In this document: piece after piece, positions 42,653-50,992 of the stretch
Position numbering within the stretch: position 1 is the first letter of the stretch
Layout: every line of letters begins with the position of its first letter
NCBI RefSeq assembly: GCF_001553115.1
Contig: NZ_KQ960157.1
Coordinates: 62,001 to 126,000, forward strand
Origin: Aedoeadaptatus coxii
Lineage (GTDB): Bacteria; Bacillota; Clostridia; Tissierellales; Peptoniphilaceae
Direction: 5' to 3'
Length of the DNA stretch: 64,000 nt
The notes under the pieces: model-generated
What the model saw: the letters and a program-made list of their open reading frames with translations, nothing else
Told to the model about the DNA's origin: nothing
Databases searched by the model: none
Program-made: the position numbers and the translations under genes

Positions 42653-43755
42653 TGTCTCTTCCTTTCTAAAATATCCTTTAGTACTCGCAGGAATGTTGCT
42701 ACATCCTCTGCGGTGTTTTCCGGCCCGAAGGATATGCGAAGGGGTGCTTTCCCCTTTTCGTCGATTCCCATGGCGGCCAACACGTGGCTCGCCGTGGAAG
42801 CGCCGGCTTGACAGGCGCTCCCTCCACTGGCAGCGATGTTTTCTCTATCTAATTGAAATAATAACACATCCCGCTCCATTCCATCGACCATGGCGTGGAC
42901 GATTCTCGGATCGCCCCCTTCTACTGTTAGATGAACCCCTTCCATGGCCTCCAGTCCTTTTCGACATGCTTCGGACAGGGCGGCCATATGCTGCGATGTG
43001 GCTTCCCGTTCTTTTTCGGCCAGCTTTAAAGCTTCCACCATGCCGATAATCGAAGGCACATTTTCCGTGCCGCTGCGCATGCCCCGCTCCTGGCCGCCGC
43101 CGAGAGTAAAGGGATGGAGTTGTCCTTTGGCGATTAAAATCCCCACGCCCTTGGGGCCGTAAAATTTATGGCCGCTTATGGCGATAAAATCCCCGGAGTA
43201 ATCTTTGACGGGCAAATGTCCCGCCGCCTGTACGCCGTCGACGTGAAGAGGTACTTTCCCCTTTAGCCCTTCCCGAATGGCTTCTATAGGTTGTAGGGAG
43301 CCTACTTCGTTGTTTATCGCCATAATGCTGACGAGGAAAGTATCGTCGCGTAGGGCATCCAGCACTTGCTCCGCGGAGACGACGCCGTTTTTATCCGGCT
43401 TAATGTAGGTTACCTCCACGCCTAAACTTTCGAGATACTTCGCCGTTTCCAAGACCGCCTCATGTTCGATGGCGGTGGTGATCATATGCCCCGGCGAGAT
43501 CGTTCGATTTTTGTAACTGCTTAAAATCGCCATATTGTCCGCTTCCGTGCCGGAGGAAGTGAAGAAGACTTCCTTCATGGTGACGCCGAAAAGGGTCGCC
43601 ACCTCGAGCCTTGCGGTTTCCAATGCATTTTTTGCCGCCCGCCCCGCGCCGTGTTGGCTGGAGGGATTGCCGTAGGTTTCGCTGAAATAAGGTAACATGG
43701 CGTCCAATGCTTCTCTTCGCAAAGGGCAAGTCGCCGCATGGTCGAGGTAAATCAT
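42649..43755 (-). CDS. Cysteine desulfurase (NifS/IscS family)
   Basis: A 368-residue PLP enzyme that takes sulfur from cysteine. The PLP Lys is K197 in S-G-H-K-F-Y-G-P-K-G; the catalytic Cys is about 315 in G-G-S-A-C-Q-A-G, in the short-loop pattern of group I NifS-like proteins. It is directly coupled to mnmA and so probably feeds tRNA thiolation; a role in Fe-S cluster assembly is also possible. No iscU or iscA is adjacent. It stands first in the operon. Confidence 0.92.
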   Translation of the reverse strand: MIYLDHAATCPLRREALDAMLPYFSETYGNPSSQHGAGRAAKNALETARLEVATLFGVTMKEVFFTSSGTEADNMAILSSYKNRTISPGHMITTAIEHEAVLETAKYLESLGVEVTYIKPDKNGVVSAEQVLDALRDDTFLVSIMAINNEVGSLQPIEAIREGLKGKVPLHVDGVQAAGHLPVKDYSGDFIAISGHKFYGPKGVGILIAKGQLHPFTLGGGQERGMRSGTENVPSIIGMVEALKLAEKEREATSQHMAALSEACRKGLEAMEGVHLTVEGGDPRIVHAMVDGMERDVLLFQLDRENIAASGGSACQAGASTASHVLAAMGIDEKGKAPLRISFGPENTAEDVATFLRVLKDILERKRQ

Positions 43756-43771
43756 AAGTCTCCTTTCAATA

Positions 43772-43797
43772 AAACAGCTTCCCGAAGGAAGCCGTTT
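43772..43797 (-). terminator. Hairpin terminator upstream of the desulfurase gene
   Basis: An 11-bp stem with one G-U (43787-43797 with 43772-43782), a TTCG loop and a T-run. It ends transcripts from the alkylation-repair gene immediately at its stop codon. Only 16 bases remain to the desulfurase ATG, so that gene's promoter must overlap the hairpin or read-through must occur. Confidence 0.75.
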
Positions 43798-44445
43798 CTA
43801 GTTACAAGCCGAAGCTTGTTCTTTTATATTTTGAGCAACTCGTCGGCTCTCGTTGATCTTGCGAATGGTTTTTTTATGCACGGCCCTATCCAAAACCCCA
43901 TCCCTTAAAAGGGAAAGGACGACTTCCGGCGCGTGGAGCACGGCTTCTGCAAAAAACCAAGCCAACGCCATTTGCACGTAGTAGTGATCGCTTTTCACGG
44001 TTTTTAAATGGTTCACGGCACCTAAAGTATCTTCTTTCATATGGCGAAGGGCGAGGACAATGCCGAGCCGCGCCACATAGGGCCTGGAATCGTCGCTTAA
44101 TTCTAAATAATAATCCATAAGGGATGGGGCGCTATAAAAGGATTTGGGATCCAAGCTGTCCACCACCGCCCAATTATCTAAGTAGGGCAAAAATTCCAGA
44201 AGGGCATGTAGCGCCTCGTCTCGATTCAGAGAATTAATGACAAAATCGTGGAGCATATCCTCTTCGAAATAAACATGGGGCAGCTCACGTAGATATTCTT
44301 TCGGCAGCTCGTTTGCAATTTGACGCAATATCGGCACTTTTACCCCTACAATACGCTCAGGATCTACTGTGGGCAAAAGCTTGCCCATAAATTTCCTATG
44401 GCGCTCCGTGCCCACTTCCATTAATTTTGCGCGTAGATTCTCCAT
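43798..44445 (-). CDS. DNA alkylation repair (AlkD-like) protein
   Basis: A 215-residue alpha-helical HEAT-like repeat protein of the DNA alkylation repair family. It has the N-terminal V-G-V-K-V-P-I-L-R near 34-42 and a D-N-W-A-V-V-D-S near 89-96 that corresponds to the catalytic W-x-x-x-D pattern region. Such glycosylases excise bulky or positively charged alkyl-bases without flipping. The ATG overlaps the previous stop by one base; no strong ribosome site precedes it, so coupling is likely. Some members of the family lack activity. Confidence 0.8.
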   Translation of the reverse strand: MENLRAKLMEVGTERHRKFMGKLLPTVDPERIVGVKVPILRQIANELPKEYLRELPHVYFEEDMLHDFVINSLNRDEALHALLEFLPYLDNWAVVDSLDPKSFYSAPSLMDYYLELSDDSRPYVARLGIVLALRHMKEDTLGAVNHLKTVKSDHYYVQMALAWFFAEAVLHAPEVVLSLLRDGVLDRAVHKKTIRKINESRRVAQNIKEQASACN

Positions 44446-45266
44446 TAGGAGGCGGCCTTGTAAATGACGTAAAGTAAGACGAGAAGTACTAAAATCACCC
44501 AAAGGATTTTGTTGGATTTCGTTTCTCGGCGAGGCGCCGATGGTGCCGAAGGTTTTTGAGTTTCAATCGCCGGTTTTACCTCGGGCTTTACTTCCGGCTT
44601 TTCCTTTGCCTTTTCGATTGTTACGTCGACTTTTTCAGCTTTCGGTTTTTCCGCTACAGGCTTTTCGTCAATTTTTTCAGCTTCTTCAACGGGCTTTTGT
44701 TGCACTTTTTCCTTTACACTCTCTTTTGGAAGAATGACCTCTTCCTTTTTAGGTTTCGGCTGTTTTTTCGCCTTTTTTTCGGGAAGACGGCCGGCGGCGC
44801 GATCCTCATCTTTTTTCGCCTTGCGACGTTTCCGCTTCATGGCTTGTTTTTTTCTGGGATCATCTTCCAAAGAAGGCATGAGGTCTTCCGGCTTGATCTC
44901 TTTCTTTTCGTGCTTTTTCTTTTCTTTGGGAGCGGGTTTTGCTTCAGGACGCGGTTCCTTCACTTCCACCGGATCCGCTTTTTCTTCCTCTTGCGGCTTT
45001 ACCTCTTCTTCTTCAACTTCTGTCGCTGCAGCTTCTTCAAGAGATTCCGAAGAAGGTGTTTCCTCTACTCTATGCGCTTCTTCACCCGTCGAGGCGCCAC
45101 TATCGACGACCTCGACCTCTTCACAAACAACTTCTTTGGCGGGCTTAGCCTCTGCCACCGGGGAATCTTCCTCTTTTTCCCCTAAGTGATAGACCAAAGG
45201 TGTGCCACAGGATGTACAAAATTTTCCTCCTAAAGGATTTTCGTTACCACAATACCGACATTTCAT
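44445..45266 (-). CDS. Zinc-ribbon, Glu/Lys-rich, single-pass membrane protein
   Basis: A 273-residue protein with no known overall family. An N-terminal zinc ribbon has C3, C6, C17 and C20. The middle (about 30-245) is very rich in Glu, Lys, Pro and Ala with no hydrophobic core and is likely disordered. A single transmembrane helix is at the end (about 254-270), so most of the protein should face the cytoplasm as a tail-anchored protein. It may tether a partner to the membrane; that is inference. It lies immediately before the alkylation-repair gene and overlaps it by one base. Confidence 0.7.
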   Translation of the reverse strand: MKCRYCGNENPLGGKFCTSCGTPLVYHLGEKEEDSPVAEAKPAKEVVCEEVEVVDSGASTGEEAHRVEETPSSESLEEAAATEVEEEEVKPQEEEKADPVEVKEPRPEAKPAPKEKKKHEKKEIKPEDLMPSLEDDPRKKQAMKRKRRKAKKDEDRAAGRLPEKKAKKQPKPKKEEVILPKESVKEKVQQKPVEEAEKIDEKPVAEKPKAEKVDVTIEKAKEKPEVKPEVKPAIETQKPSAPSAPRRETKSNKILWVILVLLVLLYVIYKAAS

Positions 45267-45352
45267 AGAAGAGACCCCCTTGTCATTTCATTACGGGAAT
45301 GTATACCCTTTTACAATAGGATACCACGATCTCCGGTCTATTTGTTAACTTT

Positions 45353-46246
45353 TTACTGTTCTTCAGACTTTCGTAAAAATTTCGGTAAGGGCAGTTGTGC
45401 CAACAAAATGGCGACAAACATGAGGGCGCAACCGATCCATTCTCTCGATGTAATAAGTTCTCCCAATATGAAAATGCCGCCTAGAAGTCCGAAAATCGAT
45501 TCCGAACTCATTAAAAGGCTTACAGTCGTCGGTTCGCTATACCTTTGGGCGATGATCTGGAGTGTAAAGCCTACACCGCTGGATAAAAAGCCCAGGTATA
45601 AAATGGAGGGCAGGGCGCCTATATAATCGCCGAAAAGGGAGGCTCCCGTCGGCAGGACATAGAAAAAGGACATGATCCCCGCCACGAAAAATTGAATACA
45701 GCTCATGGCCACGCCGTCAACATTGGCGCTGAAATGATCCACCACTAAAATGTGAACGGCAAAACCGACGGCCGATAAAAAGACGAGAGCATCCCCCGTG
45801 TTGACAGAAAAGCCCGTGTCTTTTTTGACGCTTATAAAATAAAGGCCTACGCAGGCGATAATAACGGATACCCACATTTTTTTCGGCACTTTATGGCCGA
45901 GTACCGTGCCGCCGATGGGCACGAGGATAATGTAGAGAGCGGTAATAAAACTTCCCTTTCCCGCCGTGGTAAATTGCAAGCCGTATTGTTGCAGCGCCAT
46001 GGCCACACTTAAGGCGATGCCGCAGCAAATGCCCCCGACAATGGTGGCACGTAAATCCGTTCCCACATGTCGAATATTGGGGAAAAATAATAAAATCACC
46101 ATAAGGAAACATCCCGCCACAAAATTCCTGTGCATATTCAGGGCGAAGGCGTGAATGTGTTCCATTCCCGATACTTGAGCTACGAAGGCAAGTCCCCAAA
46201 TAATGGCGACGAGCAACATTAAAAAATTCGCACGTGTACGATTCAT
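45353..46246 (-). CDS. DMT-superfamily (EamA) transporter
   Basis: A 297-residue ten-helix EamA transporter. The start M-L-L-V-A-I-I-W-G-L-A-F-V-A-Q near 10-24 and the second-repeat S-S-E-S-I-F-G-L-L-G-G near 248-258 follow the family. It is about as long as the protein at 20411 and shares its pattern, so the two are paralogs. Substrate unknown. AAAGGA lies before the ATG. It is downstream of the thioesterase genes by 15 bases and could be co-transcribed. Confidence 0.87.
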   Translation of the reverse strand: MNRTRANFLMLLVAIIWGLAFVAQVSGMEHIHAFALNMHRNFVAGCFLMVILLFFPNIRHVGTDLRATIVGGICCGIALSVAMALQQYGLQFTTAGKGSFITALYIILVPIGGTVLGHKVPKKMWVSVIIACVGLYFISVKKDTGFSVNTGDALVFLSAVGFAVHILVVDHFSANVDGVAMSCIQFFVAGIMSFFYVLPTGASLFGDYIGALPSILYLGFLSSGVGFTLQIIAQRYSEPTTVSLLMSSESIFGLLGGIFILGELITSREWIGCALMFVAILLAQLPLPKFLRKSEEQ

Positions 46247-46261
46247 TCCATCTGTCCTTTT

Positions 46262-46660
46262 CTATTCATTGTAAGTTTTTCTCGTGGCGTGCATGGTGAA
46301 AATCGATTGAAAACACAGCGCGCCCTTTTGATAAAATAACACCTCGACGGTTATATTCGTCTTTCCGTTTTTGCCGATAAAGGCCTCCACTTCCACATCT
46401 CCTTCGTAAAGGGGCTTGTGGTAAAAGCAACTGGCGTCTTTTGTAACGACGATTCCCTCACGATCACACACAATGGCGGCGATCACATCGGCCATGCCGA
46501 AGTGGATCATGCCCTGGCAGGTACCGATGGAATTCAGAGCGCCGTCCCATACGTTCCAGCGCGCTGTAAGCCGCTCTTTATTCTGTTCTATAATTTCCAG
46601 TTTGGAATCCTTAATTAAACGTAGATCCAAACCGTCGTCGATCCGTCGGTAACTCGCCAT
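46262..46660 (-). CDS. PaaI-like hot-dog thioesterase, degenerate motif
   Basis: A 132-residue hot-dog protein aligned with the PaaI family. In the paralog encoded just upstream the catalytic loop is H-G-G; at the same place this protein reads C-Q-G-M-I-H near 48-53. The key H-G-G is thus lost, so thioesterase activity is doubtful. It may serve as the non-catalytic half of a heteromer. The start overlaps the upstream stop by one base. Confidence 0.65.
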   Translation of the reverse strand: MASYRRIDDGLDLRLIKDSKLEIIEQNKERLTARWNVWDGALNSIGTCQGMIHFGMADVIAAIVCDREGIVVTKDASCFYHKPLYEGDVEVEAFIGKNGKTNITVEVLFYQKGALCFQSIFTMHATRKTYNE

Positions 46661-47052
46661 TATAATGTCCCCTTCATTTTCGCCATATCGAAAAAGCCTT
46701 TCATACAGACTTTTTCATCTTGAATAAGTTCCACTTCCATTAAAGAGGTAAAGCTTCCCTTCCGTTTAAAACGGCACATAACATCGACATCGCCGATGAC
46801 CAGTGAATGATAGTAAAAATAGCGCACGCTTTTTGTGAGCACGTGCAATGTGCGGTAACCTAAGGTGGCGCACATGGCGTCGGCTACGGAAAAAGAGGCG
46901 CCGCCGTGTACGATGCCCGCCGGATTCAGATCGCTCGTTTCCACATGCCAAAGGGCGTGCACGAGATCGTCTGTATACTCCTTTAACTCCAAATTAAATT
47001 GAGAGGAAAAGCCGTCGTAAATTTTGTCGGGTATTTTTAAAGTGTCGTCCAT
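46660..47052 (-). CDS. PaaI-like hot-dog thioesterase
   Basis: A 130-residue hot-dog-fold protein with the PaaI motif N-P-A-G-I-V-H-G-G-A-S-F-S-V-A-D at about 42-57. H-G-G and the following Asp are the expected active site. It would hydrolyse acyl-CoA or aryl-CoA thioesters. The gene is coupled to a degenerate paralog downstream, so a heteromer is possible. GGAGG precedes the ATG. It lies 8 bases downstream of dinB. Confidence 0.82.
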   Translation of the reverse strand: MDDTLKIPDKIYDGFSSQFNLELKEYTDDLVHALWHVETSDLNPAGIVHGGASFSVADAMCATLGYRTLHVLTKSVRYFYYHSLVIGDVDVMCRFKRKGSFTSLMEVELIQDEKVCMKGFFDMAKMKGTL

Positions 47053-47060
47053 AATACCTC

Positions 47061-48095
47061 CTATATAAAGCGCAGCTGGCGGCCTACATCGTCGATTAAG
47101 CCGGAGACACTGAGTCCCAGCAGACGAAGTTTTTCGCCACTGTAAAGTTCGTCGAAGAGCATGCGGGCAATGTCGTAAAGATCTTCCCCGCTTTCCACAG
47201 GATCGCCAAAAGTTCTGGAGCGCGTATGGGTATGGAAATCGAAGGTCTTCATTTTGACGGTAACCGTATAGCCCGTAATGCCTTTTTTCTCCATTTCCAT
47301 GGCGGTTTTTTGCGCTTCCTCGCGAAGAAGTTCGTCGAAAAATGCGCGGTTGCGCGTCTCCTTAAAAGTTTCCTCGCCGCCGATGGATTTTCGTTTTCGC
47401 TCCGTCTCCACCTTCCGCCGATCCACGCCCCGTATGCGTTCGTAAAGTTCAATGCCCGATTTTCCGAATTTATCTTCCAAAAATGAGGGTTCCAACACCA
47501 GGAGATCTTCCCCGGTGCGAATGCCCAAGCGGGCCAGTCGTTTTTCCGTCTTGTCGCCGATGCCGTGGATTTTCGAAATGGGAAGGGATTTTAAAATCTC
47601 CAACGCTTCCTCTTTTCGGATGATGGTAAAACCCCTCGGTTTTTGGAAATCCGATGCGATTTTCGCCAAAAATTTATTATAGGATAAGCCGCAGCTTATG
47701 GAAAGCCCCGTTTCATCCATAATACGCTTCTGCATCTCCTTTGCCACCGCCACCGGATGTTTGGCGGCCGTTAAATCCACATAGGCCTCGTCAATGGAAA
47801 CCTGCTCCACGGGAAAGCCGTAGGAGCGAATAAGTCCGAAAACCTCACGGCTCTTTTCGCTGTAAACGCCTTTTCGCGTCGGCACGACGATAAGATGGGG
47901 ACAAAGACTTTTTGCCATAAACATGGGCATGGCGGAATGTACGCCGTATTTTCTCGCCTCGTAACTGGCCGTGGTGACGATCCCCGAGGGATTGCGCCCT
48001 CCTACAGCCACAGGTTTTCCTTTTAAGGCGGGGTTTAGTAATATTTCAACCGATGCGAAAAACGCATCCATATCCATATGTAATATTGCAGCCAT
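47061..48095 (-). CDS. dinB: DNA polymerase IV (DinB)
   Basis: A 344-residue Y-family polymerase for translesion synthesis. M-D-M-D-A-F-F-A-S-V-E at 7-17 holds the first catalytic Asp pair; S-I-D-E-A-Y-V-D near 99-106 holds the others. A helix-hairpin-helix (K-I-H-G-I-G near 175-180) and a little-finger domain follow. No C-terminal clamp-binding motif could be confirmed. No LexA box was recognised upstream. Confidence 0.93.
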   Translation of the reverse strand: MAAILHMDMDAFFASVEILLNPALKGKPVAVGGRNPSGIVTTASYEARKYGVHSAMPMFMAKSLCPHLIVVPTRKGVYSEKSREVFGLIRSYGFPVEQVSIDEAYVDLTAAKHPVAVAKEMQKRIMDETGLSISCGLSYNKFLAKIASDFQKPRGFTIIRKEEALEILKSLPISKIHGIGDKTEKRLARLGIRTGEDLLVLEPSFLEDKFGKSGIELYERIRGVDRRKVETERKRKSIGGEETFKETRNRAFFDELLREEAQKTAMEMEKKGITGYTVTVKMKTFDFHTHTRSRTFGDPVESGEDLYDIARMLFDELYSGEKLRLLGLSVSGLIDDVGRQLRFI

Positions 48096-48187
48096 TTCAT
48101 CACCTTATCAACTATATCAAATATTAAGAAAAAACGTAAATCCACCTTTTTCCCCCACAATAGATTACAATAAGAGGAGGAGGAATT

Positions 48188-48820
48188 ATGAAACAAAAAA
48201 TTGCTTTATTCGATTTCGACAGAACGGTAATCTCTAAAGATTCCATTCTTATTCTATATGATAAAACCTGCAAAAAAATACCCGGCTTTCGCAGCAAGCT
48301 CTACGGAAATTTAATTAAAGGCACCTTTTCCCGCAACGGAAAAAAACTGAAAACCGCGGTAAAAGAAGAATTTCTGAGCATGCTCGCCTATTATAGCGAC
48401 GAAGAACTTCGAAAATTCGTTCACGAAGACGTCATGGCCTACGCTTTTAAAGAAGCTGTCGACGAAATTCATCGCTTAAAAGAAGAAGGCTATTACATTA
48501 TGCTCGTCTCCGCATCGGTGGAAAATTACCTCGTCTACGTAAAAGACTGTTTGCCCTTCGATCACATTATCGGCACGGTAATCGACGAAGATTATAAACT
48601 CGTTGGCGAAAATAATCGCCACGAACAAAAGGTGAGCAATATTTTAGCCCATTTGCAGGAAAAAAATATGGTCATCGATTACGACAACAGCCTTTCTTAC
48701 AGCGATTCCCTTTCCGCCGATCGCCCCATGATGGAGTTAACGAAAAGCCGCTACCTCATTAACAACCCCATTAAAGCCCAAGGCTACGATCATCTTCACT
48801 GGACCGATCCCCGAAAATAA
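48188..48820 (+). CDS. HAD-IB family phosphatase
   Basis: A 210-residue HAD-superfamily hydrolase, subfamily IB. Motif I is D-F-D-R-T at 9-13 with Asp9 as the nucleophile; motif II is S-A-S near 113-115; the C-terminal motif is Y-S-D-S-L-S-A-D near 176-183, followed by P-M-M-E-L. Members dephosphorylate phosphoserine, glycerol-3-phosphate or similar. The substrate cannot be called. AGGAGG precedes the ATG. Confidence 0.85.
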   Translation: MKQKIALFDFDRTVISKDSILILYDKTCKKIPGFRSKLYGNLIKGTFSRNGKKLKTAVKEEFLSMLAYYSDEELRKFVHEDVMAYAFKEAVDEIHRLKEEGYYIMLVSASVENYLVYVKDCLPFDHIIGTVIDEDYKLVGENNRHEQKVSNILAHLQEKNMVIDYDNSLSYSDSLSADRPMMELTKSRYLINNPIKAQGYDHLHWTDPRK

Positions 48821-48837
48821 TCGCCTCGCAATCAATC

Positions 48838-48861
48838 TCCCAGACGGGAGATTTTTTTATC
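48838..48861 (+). terminator. Terminator after the HAD gene
   Basis: Perfect 7-bp stem ATCTCCC / GGGAGAT with AGAC loop and a T-run, shortly after the stop codon. Confidence 0.85.
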
Positions 48862-48917
48862 CTCTTTTACATTATAGAATATGATGCTTTAAATCAAACC
48901 GATGAATACAAATCCTT

Positions 48918-49082
48918 GTGACATAAACAGAAGATCGCACCTTCTTCAAAGGATCCTTTTTTATAAAAGTTCATTCGATTAAAAAACATTCCAAACGGGT
49001 ATTTACCAATTATACGGAACTTAAAAGCGAAATTGTTCCCAAAGGATATGAATACTATGGCGTCGTGCCATTAAAATATTGA
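48918..49082 (+). pseudogene. Possible remnant of a small gene
   Basis: After the in-frame stop ending at about 48922 the frame stays open for about 50 codons, ending at the stop 49080-49082, and encodes a plausible basic-aromatic peptide ending V-V-P-L-K-Y. No ATG, GTG or TTG lies at a useful place at its start. It leads straight into the DUF3783 gene. It may be the tail of a broken gene or simply chance. Confidence 0.35.
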
Positions 49083-49108
49083 CAGAAAAAAGGGGTAGAG
49101 GAGTCACT

Positions 49109-49639
49109 GTGAGCACGTTAATTTATTACGGAATTGAAAATGAAGAGCGGCAAACGAAATTACTTGAAACCGCAGATAAACTGCAAGTAGAAAAAAGAGA
49201 GGTTCTTCCGGAAGAGTTAGGGGAATTTCTTGGCTATTTAGCCGGTCTTGAAGGCTACGACAAGACGGGAAATCAAGAAGAAGCCGTAGCGGAAGAGCTT
49301 CTCGTTTTTGTGGATTTTTCATCTGAATTACTACAAAAATTCCTCTTGGATCTTCGAGAAAAAGGGGAAATTTTTCCCCACAAAGCGGCCATGACCGAAA
49401 CCACAAAAGATTGGACCTTCGGCCATTTGGTGCGCCATATTCAAAATGAAAATGCCGTGGTAACGGCGTGGGCGGAAATGCTCCCCATTATAAAAAACAG
49501 TTTGGAAAAACAAAAAGTTTCCCCGACGGCAGAAAGAGCCGAGGCCATCGAGTGGTCTAAAAATCTCCGGGAAAAAGGCGAAGACCTTACGGAAGAAGAT
49601 GTACGGGAAGCGATTCGCCGCTTAAAGGATGTAGACTAA
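49109..49639 (+). CDS. DUF3783-domain protein
   Basis: A 176-residue protein. The centre has P-H-K-A-A-M-T-E-T-T-K-D-W near 91-103, the signature P-x-K-A-x-x-T-x-x-N-x-x-W of DUF3783, and the N-terminus has the usual Y-Y-G-I-E-N start. Its role is unknown. The GTG at 49109 is chosen because GAGGAG lies five bases away; an upstream TTG overlaps the previous stop. A shared terminator separates it from the convergent ArsS-like gene. Confidence 0.7.
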   Translation: MSTLIYYGIENEERQTKLLETADKLQVEKREVLPEELGEFLGYLAGLEGYDKTGNQEEAVAEELLVFVDFSSELLQKFLLDLREKGEIFPHKAAMTETTKDWTFGHLVRHIQNENAVVTAWAEMLPIIKNSLEKQKVSPTAERAEAIEWSKNLREKGEDLTEEDVREAIRRLKDVD

Positions 49640-49657
49640 TTTATAATTCTAAACGCG

Positions 49658-49686
49658 AAAAAATCCCCATAACGGGGATTTTTTTA
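49658..49686. terminator. Bidirectional terminator between DUF3783 and arsS-like genes
   Basis: A stem AAAAATCCCC / GGGGATTTTT with an ATAAC loop has A-runs on one side and T-runs on the other, so it can stop transcription in both directions between the convergent genes. Confidence 0.85.
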
Positions 49687-49689
49687 TGT

Positions 49690-50607
49690 CTATTCTAAGG
49701 CGCCGCCGCAACTGGATCCGGCACCGGCCGTGCAGCCGTAGCAATAGTTTCGCCAAGTAATGGGGCGATTTAAATCATCTGCCGCCACCACCTCGTCAAT
49801 AGTTTGGTAGGTTTTAGGAAGGACTCTTTCCGCTAAATGGAAGTCGCAATCGAAAATATTGCCTTTCGGATTGACGGAAATTTGAAAACGGCACATTAAA
49901 TTTTCTACCGTGTCATCGTTAAAATTCGTTTCGAGAAGTTCCATATAATCTTTTTCCAAGCCCTCTTCTTTCAGTTTATCTCTGAAAAAGCCGATGGGCA
50001 TATTGGTAATGGTGAAAAGATCGGAGAACGTGACGTCGTGTTCCGCCAAGTGATCTTTATAATCTTGTTCAAGTCCCTTTTGAGGGCCGGGCAAAAAGGC
50101 GCCCAGAGGATTGTAAACCAGGGAAAGCTCTCTATCTTTTCCGTACCCCATATGATTTAAAAGTCTTAAATTAGGCATAATCTTTTTAAACGTTCCCGTG
50201 CCCCTTTGAGAATCTACATTTTCTTCCGTATAGCAGGGCAAGGATACGACAACATGCATATTTAATTTATCGATTAATTCTAAAAGTTCCTTGTGCTCCG
50301 AAAGATCTACGGCATTGGTACGCAAAATAATTTTATCGACATACGGGCTCGCCTCTTTAATAAATTCCACTAAATGAGGATGGGTCGTGGGCTCGCCGCC
50401 GGTAATGTCCAATGTATGGAAATTGTGCTTTTTCAGCGCTTCGATGCACTTATCCATGGTTTCCTTTGTCATTTCCTTGTAGTCGCTGTTCTTCATAATA
50501 TGGCAGTGTTCGCATCTTAAATTACATTTTCCCGTAATGTTCGCTTGAAAAATGCCGACACCGTCGGTGGATTGAAATTCTTCCTTTACGCGTTCTTTAA
50601 AATCCAT
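49690..50607 (-). CDS. arsS: ArsS-like radical SAM/Cys-rich protein
   Basis: A 305-residue radical SAM enzyme that matches the arsenosugar-biosynthesis ArsS family. The iron-sulfur motif is C28-x3-C32-x2-C35. Later family blocks are D-I-T-G-G-E-P-T near 69-76, V-V-V-S-L-P-C-Y near 124-131, Q-R-G-T-G near 139-143 and L-V-Y-N-P-L-G-A near 166-173. The C-terminus ends in C-Y-G-C-T-A-G-A-G-S-S-C-G-G. No arsM or arsenic-resistance gene is nearby. The ATG at 50607 has GGGAGG; a longer frame would cross the terminator at 50726-50747. Confidence 0.85.
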   Translation of the reverse strand: MDFKERVKEEFQSTDGVGIFQANITGKCNLRCEHCHIMKNSDYKEMTKETMDKCIEALKKHNFHTLDITGGEPTTHPHLVEFIKEASPYVDKIILRTNAVDLSEHKELLELIDKLNMHVVVSLPCYTEENVDSQRGTGTFKKIMPNLRLLNHMGYGKDRELSLVYNPLGAFLPGPQKGLEQDYKDHLAEHDVTFSDLFTITNMPIGFFRDKLKEEGLEKDYMELLETNFNDDTVENLMCRFQISVNPKGNIFDCDFHLAERVLPKTYQTIDEVVAADDLNRPITWRNYCYGCTAGAGSSCGGALE

Positions 50608-50625
50608 AAAAACCTCCCTATATTC

Positions 50626-50636
50626 TGATGTCATCA
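50626..50636. promoter_or_regulatory. Small palindrome in front of the arsS-like gene
   Basis: TGATG-T-CATCA (11 bases, perfect) lies about 20 bases upstream of the arsS-like start. It could be a half of a regulator site, for instance for the MarR protein encoded 0.4 kb upstream, but is short. Confidence 0.3.
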
Positions 50637-50722
50637 TATCACAGAGAAGTTTTAGATAGTTGTCATTCCAATAGTATTGATATTTTCTATAATCGAATTG
50701 ACATACGGGTAATTTCCTATAT

Positions 50723-50747
50723 AAAAAAGATCCCCGAAGGGATCTTT
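50723..50747 (-). terminator. Terminator after marR operon
   Basis: Perfect 9-bp stem AAAGATCCC / GGGATCTTT with a CGAA-type loop; the minus-strand T-run is at 50723-50728. It ends the marR-small ORF transcript before the arsS-like gene. Confidence 0.85.
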
Positions 50748-50764
50748 CATTCATCATAATAAGC

Positions 50765-50992
50765 TCACGAGTCTATAATGTCCTTTTTCGAACCATCGAA
50801 AGAGCCGTCCAGCAGCGCTTTTATTTTTTGTATATCCTGTTGAAGGGTTCGCTGAGAGGCTTCCAAATAGCCGATGGTATCCTCGCTCGAAGTTCCGGAC
50901 ATAGATCGTACGAGCGCATGTGTATAGCGACTTTCGGCTAAGCGCATAGCTTCTTCCATACGCTTAAATTTTCGAATTTGCCGCTTATCCAT
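50765..50992 (-). CDS. Small coiled-coil hypothetical protein
   Basis: A 75-residue charged protein with two helical stretches (about 1-30 and 42-65) separated by a Ser/Gly/Thr-rich hinge (S-M-S-G-T-S-S). No family recognised. Its ATG overlaps the marR stop by one base, so it is co-translated with marR. It might modulate the regulator, but this is inference. Confidence 0.6.
   Translation of the reverse strand: MDKRQIRKFKRMEEAMRLAESRYTHALVRSMSGTSSEDTIGYLEASQRTLQQDIQKIKALLDGSFDGSKKDIIDS

Noticed and set aside
44540-45189. Long Phe/Leu-rich frames on the plus strand opposite the Glu/Lys-rich protein
   Set aside because: Codon complement of Glu/Lys runs gives Phe/Leu-rich frames. The minus frame has a zinc ribbon, a membrane anchor and a gene-to-gene overlap.
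50608-50757. ArsS-like protein extended upstream by 50 codons
   Set aside because: The extension would cross a strong terminator, while ATG 50607 has GGGAGG directly upstream.
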